NCBI GenBank assembly: GCA_023150215.1
Contig: JAKLLJ010000024.1
Span: forward strand, 1 to 19,058
DNA from: Thauera sp.
Lineage (GTDB): Bacteria > Pseudomonadota > Gammaproteobacteria > Burkholderiales > Rhodocyclaceae
DNA length: 19,058 nucleotides
Reading direction: 5' to 3'
The position numbers were made by a program, and so were the translations under genes. Shown here piece after piece: positions 7,189 to 16,094 of this stretch (position 1 is the stretch's first letter; each line of letters begins with the position of its first letter). The notes beneath the pieces were generated by a model, which searched no databases, was not told the origin of the DNA, and was given only the letters and a program-made list of their open reading frames with translations.

Positions 7189-7707
7189 TCAGATGCGGTA
7201 GGCGAACGTGGTCATCATGCGCGCGGCGAGTTGCATCGCCCCCTTCGCCGGCGCCGGCAGTTCGTGGGCGCCGAGGCGTAGCGCGGTCTCGGCGTGCTCG
7301 GCTTCATCGACCTTCATCTGCTCGACGATCGCCCGCGAGCGGCGATCGGCCACCGGCAGGGTGTCGAGATGGCCCTTCAGGTGATGCTCGACCTGACGCT
7401 CGGTCTCCGCGAGAAAGCCGAGGTTCCAGCGTTCGCCAAGACGTCCGGCAACGAGTCCGAGGGCGAGCGCCCCACCGTACCAGAGCGGGTTGAGATCGCG
7501 CGACATGATCGACTGCCCCTGGTAGAGCGCCTGCGCACAGACCTCGCCGACGTGATTCACCCGCATCAGCGCCGCCGCGTGGCTGCGCTCGGCATCGCTC
7601 AACTCGGCATCCGGCACGTCCTCGCCAGGCACGGCGCGCACGCTGCGCGCCGGGGCGAACACCGTGCGCAGCGCCTTGTCGAATTCGATGATGGCCTGAT
7701 CGATCAT
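7189..7707 (-). CDS. coq7: Coq7-family demethoxyubiquinone hydroxylase with internal deletion
   Basis: Family role: membrane-associated di-iron hydroxylase of ubiquinone synthesis. The flanks are clearly Coq7: LMRVNHVGEVCAQALYQGQ (ligand Glu55), ETERQVE (Glu107), DEAEH (Glu135, His138) and the C-terminus AARMMTTFAYRI. The protein is only 172 residues, against about 205-215 for relatives. Residue 71 of SIMSRD runs straight into LNPLWYGG. The segment normally between them, with the EExxH helix (Glu and His iron ligands, usually EE-x-EHLAW), is absent, in frame. I checked the codons across the junction. As written, the di-iron site is incomplete. The start overlaps the end of the CNP1-like gene as ATGA. 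The rest looks under selection, so recent loss or a collapsed assembly are both possible. Confidence 0.88.
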   Translation of the reverse strand: MIDQAIIEFDKALRTVFAPARSVRAVPGEDVPDAELSDAERSHAAALMRVNHVGEVCAQALYQGQSIMSRDLNPLWYGGALALGLVAGRLGERWNLGFLAETERQVEHHLKGHLDTLPVADRRSRAIVEQMKVDEAEHAETALRLGAHELPAPAKGAMQLAARMMTTFAYRI

Positions 7708-8237
7708 TGCGGAACTCCAAAACGGTTATCCGGATCGCGCTTGAGCCGCAGCAGGCGCAGCGCGTGGTCGCGGTCACGCGGCCCGGCCGGGCCGTCGCAG
7801 AAATGATCCCGGGCGAGCGCCGCACGCGGGCGGTTGTAGCCGTTGTCGAAGATCGGCGTCCAGGCGCCGCTCTTCAGCGCCGTCCAGCCACCGTCCTTGC
7901 GCGCGCTGGCATAGAGACGACGCTCGCCGGTCGCGCAGCGGATGCCCTCGAAGGTCACGCTCTCCGCCCCTCCCGGCGTGCGCACGACCAGGATGTAGCG
8001 CACCACGCCGTCGGCGCCGACCGCAACGCTGCCTTCATCCACCAGGAAGGTGTTGGGCGAAGGCGTGCCGATGTCGATCACGCGCAGCGTGGCTTCCTGG
8101 GGCGCGGGAGGCATGCTCACTTCGCCTTCGCTCCAGTCGGGCTCAGTGTCGTCCAGCACGCCCGCCGCAGCGGGCAACGAAGCCAGCGCCAGCGTCAGCA
8201 GCCCGGCGCGCAGGGCGCTTGTCAGAATGAAATTCAA
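7704..8237 (-). CDS. CNP1-like family secreted protein
   Basis: Protein of the CNP1-like family, found mainly in Betaproteobacteria, with no established function. It has a signal peptide of about 25 residues (hydrophobic LLTLALASLPAAA), then an acidic stretch (DDTEPDWSEGE) and the family domain with conserved VRYILVVRTPGGA, FEGIRC and a second cysteine in DHFCDG, possibly disulfide-bonded in the periplasm. No ATG precedes the signal peptide; the best start is TTG at 8237, with GGAG about ten bases upstream. It lies 44 bp after rppH and overlaps coq7 by ATGA, so translation of the two is probably coupled. Confidence 0.82.
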   Translation of the reverse strand: MNFILTSALRAGLLTLALASLPAAAGVLDDTEPDWSEGEVSMPPAPQEATLRVIDIGTPSPNTFLVDEGSVAVGADGVVRYILVVRTPGGAESVTFEGIRCATGERRLYASARKDGGWTALKSGAWTPIFDNGYNRPRAALARDHFCDGPAGPRDRDHALRLLRLKRDPDNRFGVPQ

Positions 8238-8281
8238 AGGGGGTCGTCTCCACTGCAGGATTGAGCCGCGATCACCCGCGC

Positions 8282-8866
8282 CTACCTCCGGATCGCGTCA
8301 CGCACGGCGCGCTCGCCGAGCATCACGCGCACCGGATCCGGTGCCGGCTCAGGCTCGGCCAGGCGATAGCTGTCCGGCAGCTCGAAACCGCGCACACGGA
8401 ACAAGATGCGCGCCAGCTCGATCAGCGCCAGTTGATACACCTGGCGTTTGAACTCGATCACGGCCTCGAGCGGCACCCAGTAGTTGCTCCATCGCCAGGC
8501 ATCGAATTCCGGATGGGTGCTCGCGCGCAGACAGACGTCGGAGTCGCGCCCCACCAGCCGCAGCAGGAACCAGATCTGCTTCTGTCCGCGGTAGGTGTTG
8601 CGCCACTCGCGCCGGATCCAGTGCTTGGGCACCTCGTAGCGCAGCCAGCCGCGCGTGCGGCCAAGGATCCTGACGTGCTCCGGGCGCAAGCCGACCTCCT
8701 CGTAGAGTTCCCGGTACATGGCCTGCTCGGGCGACTCGCCGTGCTTGATGCCACCTTGGGGGAACTGCCAGGAGTGCTCGCGGATGCGCTTGCCCCAGAA
8801 CACCTCGTTGCGCGCATTGACCAGAATGATGCCGACGTTCGGGCGAAAGCCTTCACGGTCAAGCAT
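8282..8866 (-). CDS. rppH: RNA pyrophosphohydrolase RppH
   Basis: Nudix hydrolase that removes pyrophosphate from the 5' end of mRNAs and so starts their decay. The 194-residue protein begins MLDREGFRPNVGIILVN, typical of RppH. A complete Nudix box lies at residues 38-60 (Gly38, Glu44, Arg52, Glu53, Glu56, Glu57). Further family stretches are WQFPQGG and the FKR(Q)VYQ motif near the C-terminal third. The ATG at 8866 has GAAGG six bases upstream. It is the first gene of rppH-CNP1-coq7 and is divergent from proS across 178 bp. Confidence 0.96.
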   Translation of the reverse strand: MLDREGFRPNVGIILVNARNEVFWGKRIREHSWQFPQGGIKHGESPEQAMYRELYEEVGLRPEHVRILGRTRGWLRYEVPKHWIRREWRNTYRGQKQIWFLLRLVGRDSDVCLRASTHPEFDAWRWSNYWVPLEAVIEFKRQVYQLALIELARILFRVRGFELPDSYRLAEPEPAPDPVRVMLGERAVRDAIRR

Positions 8867-8972
8867 GACGAACCTTCAAATTCGGTTGATTGGTCACGAT
8901 TTTTTCACACTTGCGCACGCATTGAAAGCGAACCCTCCGCGTGCAGGCATCGAGCTCGATCGGCGCGAAGCG

Positions 8973-8999
8973 TTGCGCCCCGATCCCATGCGCTAGAAT
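8973..8999 (+). promoter_or_regulatory. Probable proS promoter
   Basis: TAGAAT at 8994-8999 is a good -10 box, and TTGCGC at 8973-8978 is a fair -35 box, although the 15-base spacer is short. The predicted start would be about 38 bases before the proS ATG. Confidence 0.45.
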
Positions 9000-9044
9000 C
9001 GCGGGCCAGATCACGCCCTAACACGCCTTAACTCGAAGATCCTC

Positions 9045-10793
9045 ATGCGCGCCAGCCAGTTCCATCTATTTACTCTCAAGGAAGCCCCGTCCGACGCCGA
9101 AGTCGTCAGCCAGAAGCTGATGCTGCGCGCCGGCATGATCCGCAAGACTGCCGCCGGCATCTACAGCTACATGCCGCTGGGCCTGCGCGCGATCCGCAAG
9201 GTCGAGACCATCATCCGCGAGGAAATGAATCGCGCCGGCGCGATGGAGCTGATCATGCCGCTGGTCCAGCCCGCCGAGCTGTGGCAGGAGACCGGACGCT
9301 GGGACAAGATGGGTCCCGAGATGCTGCGCCTGAAGGACCGTCACGAGCGCGACTTCGCCCTGCAGCCCACTTCCGAGGAAGTCGTCACCGACATCGCACG
9401 CCAGGAGCTCAAGAGCTACCGCCAGCTGCCGAAGAACTTCTACCAGATCCAGACCAAGTTCCGCGACGAGCGCCGGCCGCGCTTCGGCGTCATGCGCGGG
9501 CGCGAGTTCACCATGAAGGACGCCTACTCCTTCGACCGCAGCGAAGAGGCCGCCGGGCGCAGCTACGACATCATGTTCGCCGCCTACAAGCGCATCTTCG
9601 ACCGCCTCGGTCTCGAATACCGCGCGGTGGCCGCCGACACCGGCGCCATCGGCGGCGACCGCTCGCACGAGTTCCAGGTCATCGCCGACACCGGCGAGGA
9701 CGCCATCGTCTATTGCCCTGACTCCGACTACGCCGCCAACATCGAGCTCGCCGAAGCCGTCGCGCTGCTCGCCCGCCGCGCCGCGCCCACCAAGGCCCTG
9801 GAGAAGACCCCCACCCCCGGCAAGGCCACCTGCGCGGACGTCGCCGAACTGCTCGGCGTGCCGCTGGCGACCACGGTGAAGTCACTGGTGCTCGCCACCG
9901 ACGACGTCGATGAGAAGGGCAATCCGGCCGGCGTCACCGTGTGGCTGCTGCTGGTGCGCGGCGACCATGCGCTCAACGAGGTCAAGGCGGGCAAGCTCGA
10001 AGGCCTCAAGGCGGGCTTCCGCTTCGCCACCGAGGCCGAGATCCTCGCGCACTTCGGCTGCAAGCCGGGCTACCTCGGCCCGATCGGCCTGCTGAAGCCG
10101 GTCAAGCTCATCGCCGACCGCACCGTCGCGCACATGGCCGACTTCATCTGCGGCGCCAACGCCGAGGATTTCCACTTCACCGGCGTCAACTGGAGCCGCG
10201 ATCTGCCCGAGCCCGACCTGGTGGCCGACATCCGCGACGTGGTCGAGGGCGACCCCAGCCCGGACGGCCGCGGTGTGCTCGCCATCCAGCGCGGCATCGA
10301 GGTCGGCCACGTGTTCTACCTCGGCAACAAGTACTCCAAGGCGATGAACGCCACCTTCCTCGACGAGGATGGCAAGCCCAAGCACTTCGAGATGGGCTGC
10401 TACGGCATCGGCGTCACCCGCATCCTCGGCGCCGCGATCGAGCAGAACCACGACGCCCGCGGCATCATCTGGCCGCGCGCGATCGCGCCTTTCGAAGTGG
10501 TGATCTGCCCGGTGGGCTGGGGCAAGTCCGAGGCGGTGCGCGATGAAGCGCAAAAGCTCTACGACGCGCTCGTCGCCACCGGCGTCGACGCCATCCTCGA
10601 CGACCGCGACGAGCGCCCGGGGGTGATGTTCGCCGACTGGGAGCTGATCGGCGTGCCGCACCGCGTCACCATCGGCGACCGCGGTCTCAAGGAAGACGTG
10701 GTCGAGTACCAGGGCCGGCGCGACACCGAAGCCGCCAAGCTGCCGCTGGGCGAAGTCCTCGGCCACCTGCTCGAGCGCCTGAAGCCGGGCTGA
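9045..10793 (+). CDS. proS: Prolyl-tRNA synthetase (bacterial, with editing domain)
   Basis: Class II synthetase that charges tRNA-Pro in the cytoplasm. The 582-residue protein is the bacterial type with three parts. The catalytic core has motif 1 near residues 44-62 and motif 2 beginning RDERRPRFG (Arg140). A YbaK-like insertion at about 225-400 hydrolyses mischarged Ala-tRNA-Pro (residues CADVAELLGVPLATTVKSLVL). Motif 3 is GIGVTRILGAA (Arg459), followed by a C-terminal anticodon-binding domain. The N-terminus MRASQFHLFTLKEAPSDAE is the usual start, although the ribosome-binding site is weak. The lytic transglycosylase gene follows after 38 bp. Confidence 0.98.
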   Translation: MRASQFHLFTLKEAPSDAEVVSQKLMLRAGMIRKTAAGIYSYMPLGLRAIRKVETIIREEMNRAGAMELIMPLVQPAELWQETGRWDKMGPEMLRLKDRHERDFALQPTSEEVVTDIARQELKSYRQLPKNFYQIQTKFRDERRPRFGVMRGREFTMKDAYSFDRSEEAAGRSYDIMFAAYKRIFDRLGLEYRAVAADTGAIGGDRSHEFQVIADTGEDAIVYCPDSDYAANIELAEAVALLARRAAPTKALEKTPTPGKATCADVAELLGVPLATTVKSLVLATDDVDEKGNPAGVTVWLLLVRGDHALNEVKAGKLEGLKAGFRFATEAEILAHFGCKPGYLGPIGLLKPVKLIADRTVAHMADFICGANAEDFHFTGVNWSRDLPEPDLVADIRDVVEGDPSPDGRGVLAIQRGIEVGHVFYLGNKYSKAMNATFLDEDGKPKHFEMGCYGIGVTRILGAAIEQNHDARGIIWPRAIAPFEVVICPVGWGKSEAVRDEAQKLYDALVATGVDAILDDRDERPGVMFADWELIGVPHRVTIGDRGLKEDVVEYQGRRDTEAAKLPLGEVLGHLLERLKPG

Positions 10794-10831
10794 TCACCGC
10801 AGCAGCCCGCAGTCAGGAACCAACCGCCCCC

Positions 10832-11497
10832 ATGTCCCCCATGCCTGCCCCGCTCCGCCACCTCGCCGCCGCCTGCGCCCTCGCGCTCGCGGCCGGTGGC
10901 GCGCAGGCGGGCGCGCAACAGTACGAGCCGATGGCGGCTAGCGTGCGCGCCGCGTTGCACGCTGCGGTCAGTGATGCGGTCGCACCGACGCTGCCGATCG
11001 CCGACGCCGACGAGCGCGCGCAGTGGCTCGCCGAGATGTCGCGCCGGCTGCGCAAGCGCATCCCGGACGAAGCCTATCGCCGCGAACTGCTCACCACCAT
11101 CCACTACGAGGCCACCCGCGCCGGGCTCGATCCGCAGATGGTGCTCGGTCTCATCCAGGTCGAAAGCAACTTCCGCAAATACGCCATCTCGTCAGCCGGC
11201 GCACGCGGCTACATGCAGGTCATGCCGTTCTGGGTCAAGGTCATCGGCCGCCCGGACGACAACCTCTTCCACCTGCGCACCAACCTGCGCTACGGCTGCA
11301 TCATCCTGCGCCACTACCTCGACATCGAGCGGGGTGACCTCTACCGCGCGTTGGGCCGCTACAACGGCAGCCTGGGCAAGTCGCACTATCCCAACCTGGT
11401 GCGCGGCGCCTGGGAAAAGCACTGGGGCTGGTCGCCGCAGCAGCTTGCCGCGGCCGCCCAGGCCCGCCCCGACGCAGGCCCCGGCGCTTCGCGCTGA
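10832..11497 (+). CDS. Secreted lytic transglycosylase (SLT domain)
   Basis: Periplasmic enzyme expected to cleave the glycan strands of peptidoglycan. It has a signal peptide with a likely cut after GAQA (about residue 26). The SLT domain contains the catalytic glutamate in IQVESNF (Glu111), the following SSAGARGYMQVMP, and the late motif LGRYNGSLGKSHYP. At 221 residues it is a short single-domain transglycosylase. The ATG at 10832 has AGGA 13 bases upstream; an ATG nine bases later is also possible. It follows proS closely, so co-transcription is likely, and it converges on the bactofilin gene with nine bases between stops. Confidence 0.92.
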   Translation: MSPMPAPLRHLAAACALALAAGGAQAGAQQYEPMAASVRAALHAAVSDAVAPTLPIADADERAQWLAEMSRRLRKRIPDEAYRRELLTTIHYEATRAGLDPQMVLGLIQVESNFRKYAISSAGARGYMQVMPFWVKVIGRPDDNLFHLRTNLRYGCIILRHYLDIERGDLYRALGRYNGSLGKSHYPNLVRGAWEKHWGWSPQQLAAAAQARPDAGPGASR

Positions 11498-11501
11498 AGC
11501 G
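11485..11501. terminator. Small hairpin at the junction of converging genes
   Basis: CGCTTC and GAAGCG form a six-base-pair stem around a five-base loop that spans the transglycosylase stop codon. There is no T-run on either side. It is the only fold-back I see between the transglycosylase and bactofilin genes, and its role as a terminator is doubtful. Confidence 0.3.
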
Positions 11502-11506
11502 TCGCC

Positions 11507-12118
11507 TCAGCCCGCCACGGCGGCCAGCACGCGCGACACCTGCGGCTTGTCGTCCGCCGCACGCACGTCCTTGCCCACGGCGGTGAGCGACTGCACGTCG
11601 CCGCACAGTTCCCCGCCCTCCTCGATCAGGATCTTGCCGTAACGGATCTTGCCACTGACCCGGCCGGTGGCATGAATCAACAGTTGCTGGCGAGCGGTGA
11701 GTTCGCCCTCGAAGTGGCCGTGGATCTCGGCGATGTCGATGCCGACGGTGCCCTTGTAGGCGCCTTTCTCGGCAATGCGCAGCACACGGCTGTCCATCGT
11801 CGCCTCGACACGACCTTCCACCACCAGAGTGTCGCAATCGAGGATCTCGGCGCCCTTGAGCTTGACCTCGGGGCCGACGATCAGGCGGCTCTCGCCCGCC
11901 CCGCCCGCGATCATTTCGGTCGCGGGTGCGGCGTCGGCGAACGCTGGACTGACCGGCCGCGCCGGCGTCTGCGGCGCACTCGAACTCATTGCAGCGCCTG
12001 CAGGCGTGTCGGCGATCGCCGTGCCTGCGCTGGCGGAAGCGCTCCCAACAGGGCGCGGGCCCGTGCGCAGGGCGGGGGTTTCGGCGGTCTTCTGGAACAG
12101 ATTGGGCTTGTTGAACAT
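11507..12118 (-). CDS. Bactofilin family cytoskeletal protein
   Basis: Bactofilins polymerise without nucleotide into filaments at the inner membrane and organise cell-wall enzymes and cell shape. The 203-residue protein starts MFNKPNLFQK, like the N-terminal membrane-targeting peptide MFxK of known bactofilins. A flexible Ala/Pro/Ser-rich linker follows to about residue 75. The beta-helical DUF583 core follows at about 80-180 (RLIVGPEVKLKGAEI, LVVEGRVEATMDSR, YKGTVGIDIAEIHGHFEGEL, ATGRVSGKIRYGKI). AGGAG lies five bases before the ATG at 12118; the longer frame to 12166 would overlap the promoter. A sigma-54 promoter and GlrR-type sites lie upstream. Confidence 0.92.
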   Translation of the reverse strand: MFNKPNLFQKTAETPALRTGPRPVGSASASAGTAIADTPAGAAMSSSAPQTPARPVSPAFADAAPATEMIAGGAGESRLIVGPEVKLKGAEILDCDTLVVEGRVEATMDSRVLRIAEKGAYKGTVGIDIAEIHGHFEGELTARQQLLIHATGRVSGKIRYGKILIEEGGELCGDVQSLTAVGKDVRAADDKPQVSRVLAAVAG

Positions 12119-12170
12119 GCTTTCTCCTCGAACGTGGCGCAGCACGGTTACTGCGCGCTGCCGCATTGCG

Positions 12171-12187
12171 ATGCAAGGGCCGTGCCA
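12171..12187 (-). promoter_or_regulatory. Sigma-54 promoter of the bactofilin gene
   Basis: The minus strand from 12187 reads TGGCACGGCCCTTGCAT, matching the sigma-54 consensus TGGCACG-N4-TTGCW at every defined base, with ten bases between the GG (-24) and GC (-12) elements. The predicted start is near 12161, giving a 43-nt leader that contains the bactofilin ribosome-binding site. I see no sigma-54 element facing the GlrK gene on the other strand. Confidence 0.8.
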
Positions 12188-12274
12188 TCAAGTGCTTTCT
12201 TGAGCAGGAACAAAGCCTTGCCCATCCCGGCCGAGGCCCGGCAAGGGCAATTCGGCAGGTGCACCGGGCGCCCC

Positions 12275-12292
12275 TGTCGCCCGTGCCCGACA
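12275..12292. promoter_or_regulatory. Perfect GlrR-type operator TGTC-N10-GACA
   Basis: The sequence TGTCGCCCGTGCCCGACA is an exact match to TGTC-N10-GACA, the operator known for GlrR at E. coli glmY. Its centre lies about 122 bp upstream of the predicted sigma-54 start of the bactofilin gene, a usual distance for an enhancer. It lies about 180 bp before the GlrK start codon, so autoregulation is also possible. Confidence 0.68.
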
Positions 12293-12340
12293 GTTTTCCG
12301 ACGCACGCCTGCAAGGCGCTGTTCTGCAAGCCTTTTCCAC

Positions 12341-12358
12341 TGTCGCCTGGAAGCGACG
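12341..12358. promoter_or_regulatory. Second GlrR-type site, one mismatch
   Basis: TGTCGCCTGGAAGCGACG matches TGTC-N10-GACA at 7 of 8 defined positions. It is centred 66 bp further from the sigma-54 promoter than the perfect site, near -188. Multiple sites upstream of one sigma-54 promoter are normal for this class of activator. Confidence 0.5.
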
Positions 12359-12466
12359 GACAAGACGCCCGTCCCACTTACTTCGTCTTGCACTTCCCCC
12401 TCCGAGTGCAGCCGGGCGACGCCCTACACTTTCGCGCTTGCCTGCTTTCCTCCCCGACACCTCGAC

Positions 12467-13909
12467 ATGCCCCGCCTTTCGTTTCGCAGCACGCTGCTGG
12501 CGAGCTTCCTGCTTGTCGCGGGCACCCTGGCCGCTGCGGCCGCCAGCGGCTGGCTCGGACTGGAAGCGCTCGCACGCGCCATCCACGACGACAATCGCGC
12601 CGCACTCGTGCTCAGCGCCGCGGCGCGCGAACTCGGCGAGCGCACGGTGGACCTCGAACGCAACGCCCGCCAGTTCCTCGTCCTCGGCAATCCCGCACTC
12701 GCCGCGCGCTTTGAGGCAACGCTGGATGACGCCCTTGGCGTGCTCACGAAGCTCACCGCCGCCGCGCCGGCGATCACCGCCACCGCCGCCGACTGGCGCA
12801 CGAGCGCGCAGCGCATTCGCGCGCAGCTCGAAAGCAGCGCCCGCAACACCATGCCCATCCCCGGCACAAGCGTGCCCCCAAGAGCTCCGGACGAATCCAT
12901 CGATACTGAGTTCAAGCGCCTGTCCGAGGCCACGGCAACGCTCGCCGGCGCGGTGCAGGCGGCGCTCGCGGCACGTCAGCAGGCGGTGATAGAGGCGCTC
13001 GAGCGCGAGCGCGTCCGCGTGTCGGCGCAGGTCCTGGGCGCCTTCATCCTCGCCGCCGCACTCGCCATAGCGAGTGCCTGGTGGCTGCTGCGCCCGCTGG
13101 CCCGCATCGAGCACGCGATCGGCGCGATCGGCGACAACCGACTCGGCGAGGCGATCCGCATCGACGGCCCCGCCGACCTGCGCCAGCTCGGCGAACGCCT
13201 CGACTGGCTGCGCCGGCGCCTCGCCGAACTCGAGGCGAACCGCAACCGCGTGCTGCGCCACGTCTCGCACGAACTCAAGACGCCGCTGGCCTCGATCCGC
13301 GAAGGGGTGGCCCTACTCGCCGACGACGTACCCGGGCGCCTCAACCCCGAACAGCGCGAGGTGACACGCATCCTCGAGCACGGCGCGCGCACGCTGCAGA
13401 CGCGCATCGAACAACTGCTGCGCTACGACGCCAGCCAGTTCGACGCACGTCGGCTCGACCTGCAGCCCACGGCGATCGCCGCGCTGCTGCGCGAAGCGGC
13501 AGAGGAGCATCGGCTCCCGGCGCGCGCACGCGGGGTCATGCTCGAGATCAGCGGGCGCGCCGCACCCATCCACGCCGACGCGGTCAAGCTCCGCGTTGCC
13601 TTCTCCAACCTGCTCGCCAACGCTATCGCCTTCAGCCCGGCGGACGGCTGCGTCCGCATCGCCATCGGCGAGTACGAGCAGAACGTGCGCATCGACTGCA
13701 CGGACGAGGGTCCGGGCATCGCCGCGGATGAGTTCGAGGCCATCTTCGACCCCTTCTTCCAGGGGCGTCGACGCGCACCCGGCCCCGCGCACGGCAACGG
13801 CATCGGGCTGGCGATCGTGCGCGAATTCGTCACCGCCCACGGCGGCCGCGTGCACGCGCTCGCGAGCGCACGCGGCGCCCATTTCCGCATCGAGCTGCCC
13901 CGTGCCTGA
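12467..13909 (+). CDS. glrK: Sensor histidine kinase, GlrK/QseE-like
   Basis: Inner-membrane sensor of the GlrK/GlrR system, which responds to envelope conditions. The 480-residue protein has TM1 at about 8-28, a helical, alanine-rich periplasmic domain to about 185, and TM2 at about 188-210. A HAMP linker follows, then HisKA with RHVSHELKTPLAS (phospho-acceptor His268). The ATPase domain has the N box (Asn381/Asn385), DEGPGI (Asp413) and GNGIGL (Gly443), so it should be active. The ATG at 12467 is the first residue that gives a normal N-terminus; its ribosome-binding site is poor. Its end overlaps the lipoprotein gene by eight bases. The name rests on architecture, gene order and the adjacent GlrR-type operators. 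Confidence 0.82.
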   Translation: MPRLSFRSTLLASFLLVAGTLAAAAASGWLGLEALARAIHDDNRAALVLSAAARELGERTVDLERNARQFLVLGNPALAARFEATLDDALGVLTKLTAAAPAITATAADWRTSAQRIRAQLESSARNTMPIPGTSVPPRAPDESIDTEFKRLSEATATLAGAVQAALAARQQAVIEALERERVRVSAQVLGAFILAAALAIASAWWLLRPLARIEHAIGAIGDNRLGEAIRIDGPADLRQLGERLDWLRRRLAELEANRNRVLRHVSHELKTPLASIREGVALLADDVPGRLNPEQREVTRILEHGARTLQTRIEQLLRYDASQFDARRLDLQPTAIAALLREAAEEHRLPARARGVMLEISGRAAPIHADAVKLRVAFSNLLANAIAFSPADGCVRIAIGEYEQNVRIDCTDEGPGIAADEFEAIFDPFFQGRRRAPGPAHGNGIGLAIVREFVTAHGGRVHALASARGAHFRIELPRA

Positions 13910-14440
13910 ACACCGCACGCCCCCCTCCTCCGTCGGCCGCCGGCCATTCATCCATGCCGCACGCGCCGGGCTGCTCGGCGTGCTCGCCGGGGTGCTCGCC
14001 GGCTGCGCGAACCTGCAAGCGGTGGCCGACGCGCCCCGTCCGGACATTGCCACGATCGACCCCGCGGCCGACGACGACGCCCGCTCCAGTCTCCATGCCG
14101 CAGTGCAGGCCAGCCAGCCGGGCGGCACCCGCCTCGCCGATGCCCGCCGTGTGCTCGAGCGCCTGCTCGCCGACGAGAGCACCGCGGCGCGCGCCTGGCA
14201 TCCGTATGCGCGCGCACTGCTCGAGCAGATCCGCGAACGTCAGCGCCTTGGCGCGCTCAACGCGCGCCTCGAACACGAACGCGAAGCGATCGAACTCAGC
14301 GCCGCAGCGCACGCACGTGCACTGGCCGAACTGCGCCGCCAGCACGATGCGCTGCAGCACAAGCTCGACGCGCTCGCCGATATCGAACGCCGGCTCGAGC
14401 CCCCGGCCTTGCCTGCAACGGCCGACGAGGCCGACCGCCG

Positions 14441-14444
<4 letters not shown>
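13902..14444 (+). CDS. Coiled-coil lipoprotein (QseG position)
   Basis: Predicted lipoprotein of 180 residues, encoded where E. coli has qseG, whose product is an outer-membrane lipoprotein that stimulates GlrK/QseE. A signal peptide ends in the lipobox LAGC (lipidated Cys35), preceded by GRRPFIH and a hydrophobic stretch. The second half (about residues 100-165) is charged and helical, consistent with a coiled coil (ERQRLGALNARLEHEREAIEL). It has no ATG in frame; GTG at 13902 is the best start, overlapping glrK by eight bases, and the stop overlaps the glrR ATG as ATGA. Sequence similarity to QseG itself is not obvious, so function is inferred from position. The RRPF motif resembles a Tat signal. 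Confidence 0.8.
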
Positions 14445-15835
<1,391 letters not shown>

Positions 15836-15859
15836 ACAAGAACCTCGAAGGAGCCAGAC

Positions 15860-16042
15860 ATGATCACGCGTCAGACCATCGCCGCCATCCTCACCACCAC
15901 CGCCATGGCCTATTCGATCGCCACGCCTGCGCAGGCCGCCAGCCTGCTCGATGGCCCGCGGATCGACATCGCCGCCTGCAGCAGCGACAAGCCTGCGACC
16001 ACGACCCCGGGTGAGCGCAAGGACAAACCAGCGCAGACCTGA
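15860..16042 (+). CDS. Small secreted protein at the end of the glrK-glrR operon
   Basis: A 60-residue product I do not recognise. AAGGAG lies six bases before the ATG, 24 bp after glrR. It has a standard signal peptide: basic start MITRQ, hydrophobic core, and a cut expected after PAQA (residue 26). The mature part would be only about 34 residues, with one cysteine (Cys40) and a hydrophilic Thr/Pro/Lys-rich tail (TTTPGERKDKPAQT). The good ribosome-binding site and clean signal peptide argue that it is real. A role as a periplasmic partner or target of the sensor system is possible but not shown. Confidence 0.68.
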   Translation: MITRQTIAAILTTTAMAYSIATPAQAASLLDGPRIDIAACSSDKPATTTPGERKDKPAQT

Positions 16043-16094
16043 TCGGCGCAAGCGCTCGATCCGTTGCAATCCTGGCCGCGCCCCGGACACCGGG

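Larger units (their letters stand above)
12119..12466. other. Divergent regulatory region between bactofilin and GlrK genes
   Basis: This 348-base non-coding stretch holds the bactofilin leader, its sigma-54 promoter and two GlrR-type sites. Between promoter and operators lies an inverted repeat CCTTGCC/GGCAAGG (12216-12246). TACACT at 12425-12430 could be the -10 box of the GlrK operon, but no good -35 box is present. The GlrK reading frame stays open through this region, but its translation here is not family-like. Confidence 0.6.

Noticed and set aside
11672..12466. In-frame extension of the GlrK gene to a 745-residue product
   Set aside because: It would run antisense through the bactofilin gene and the regulatory region; the translation is not family-like, and the ATG at 12467 gives a normal sensor-kinase N-terminus.
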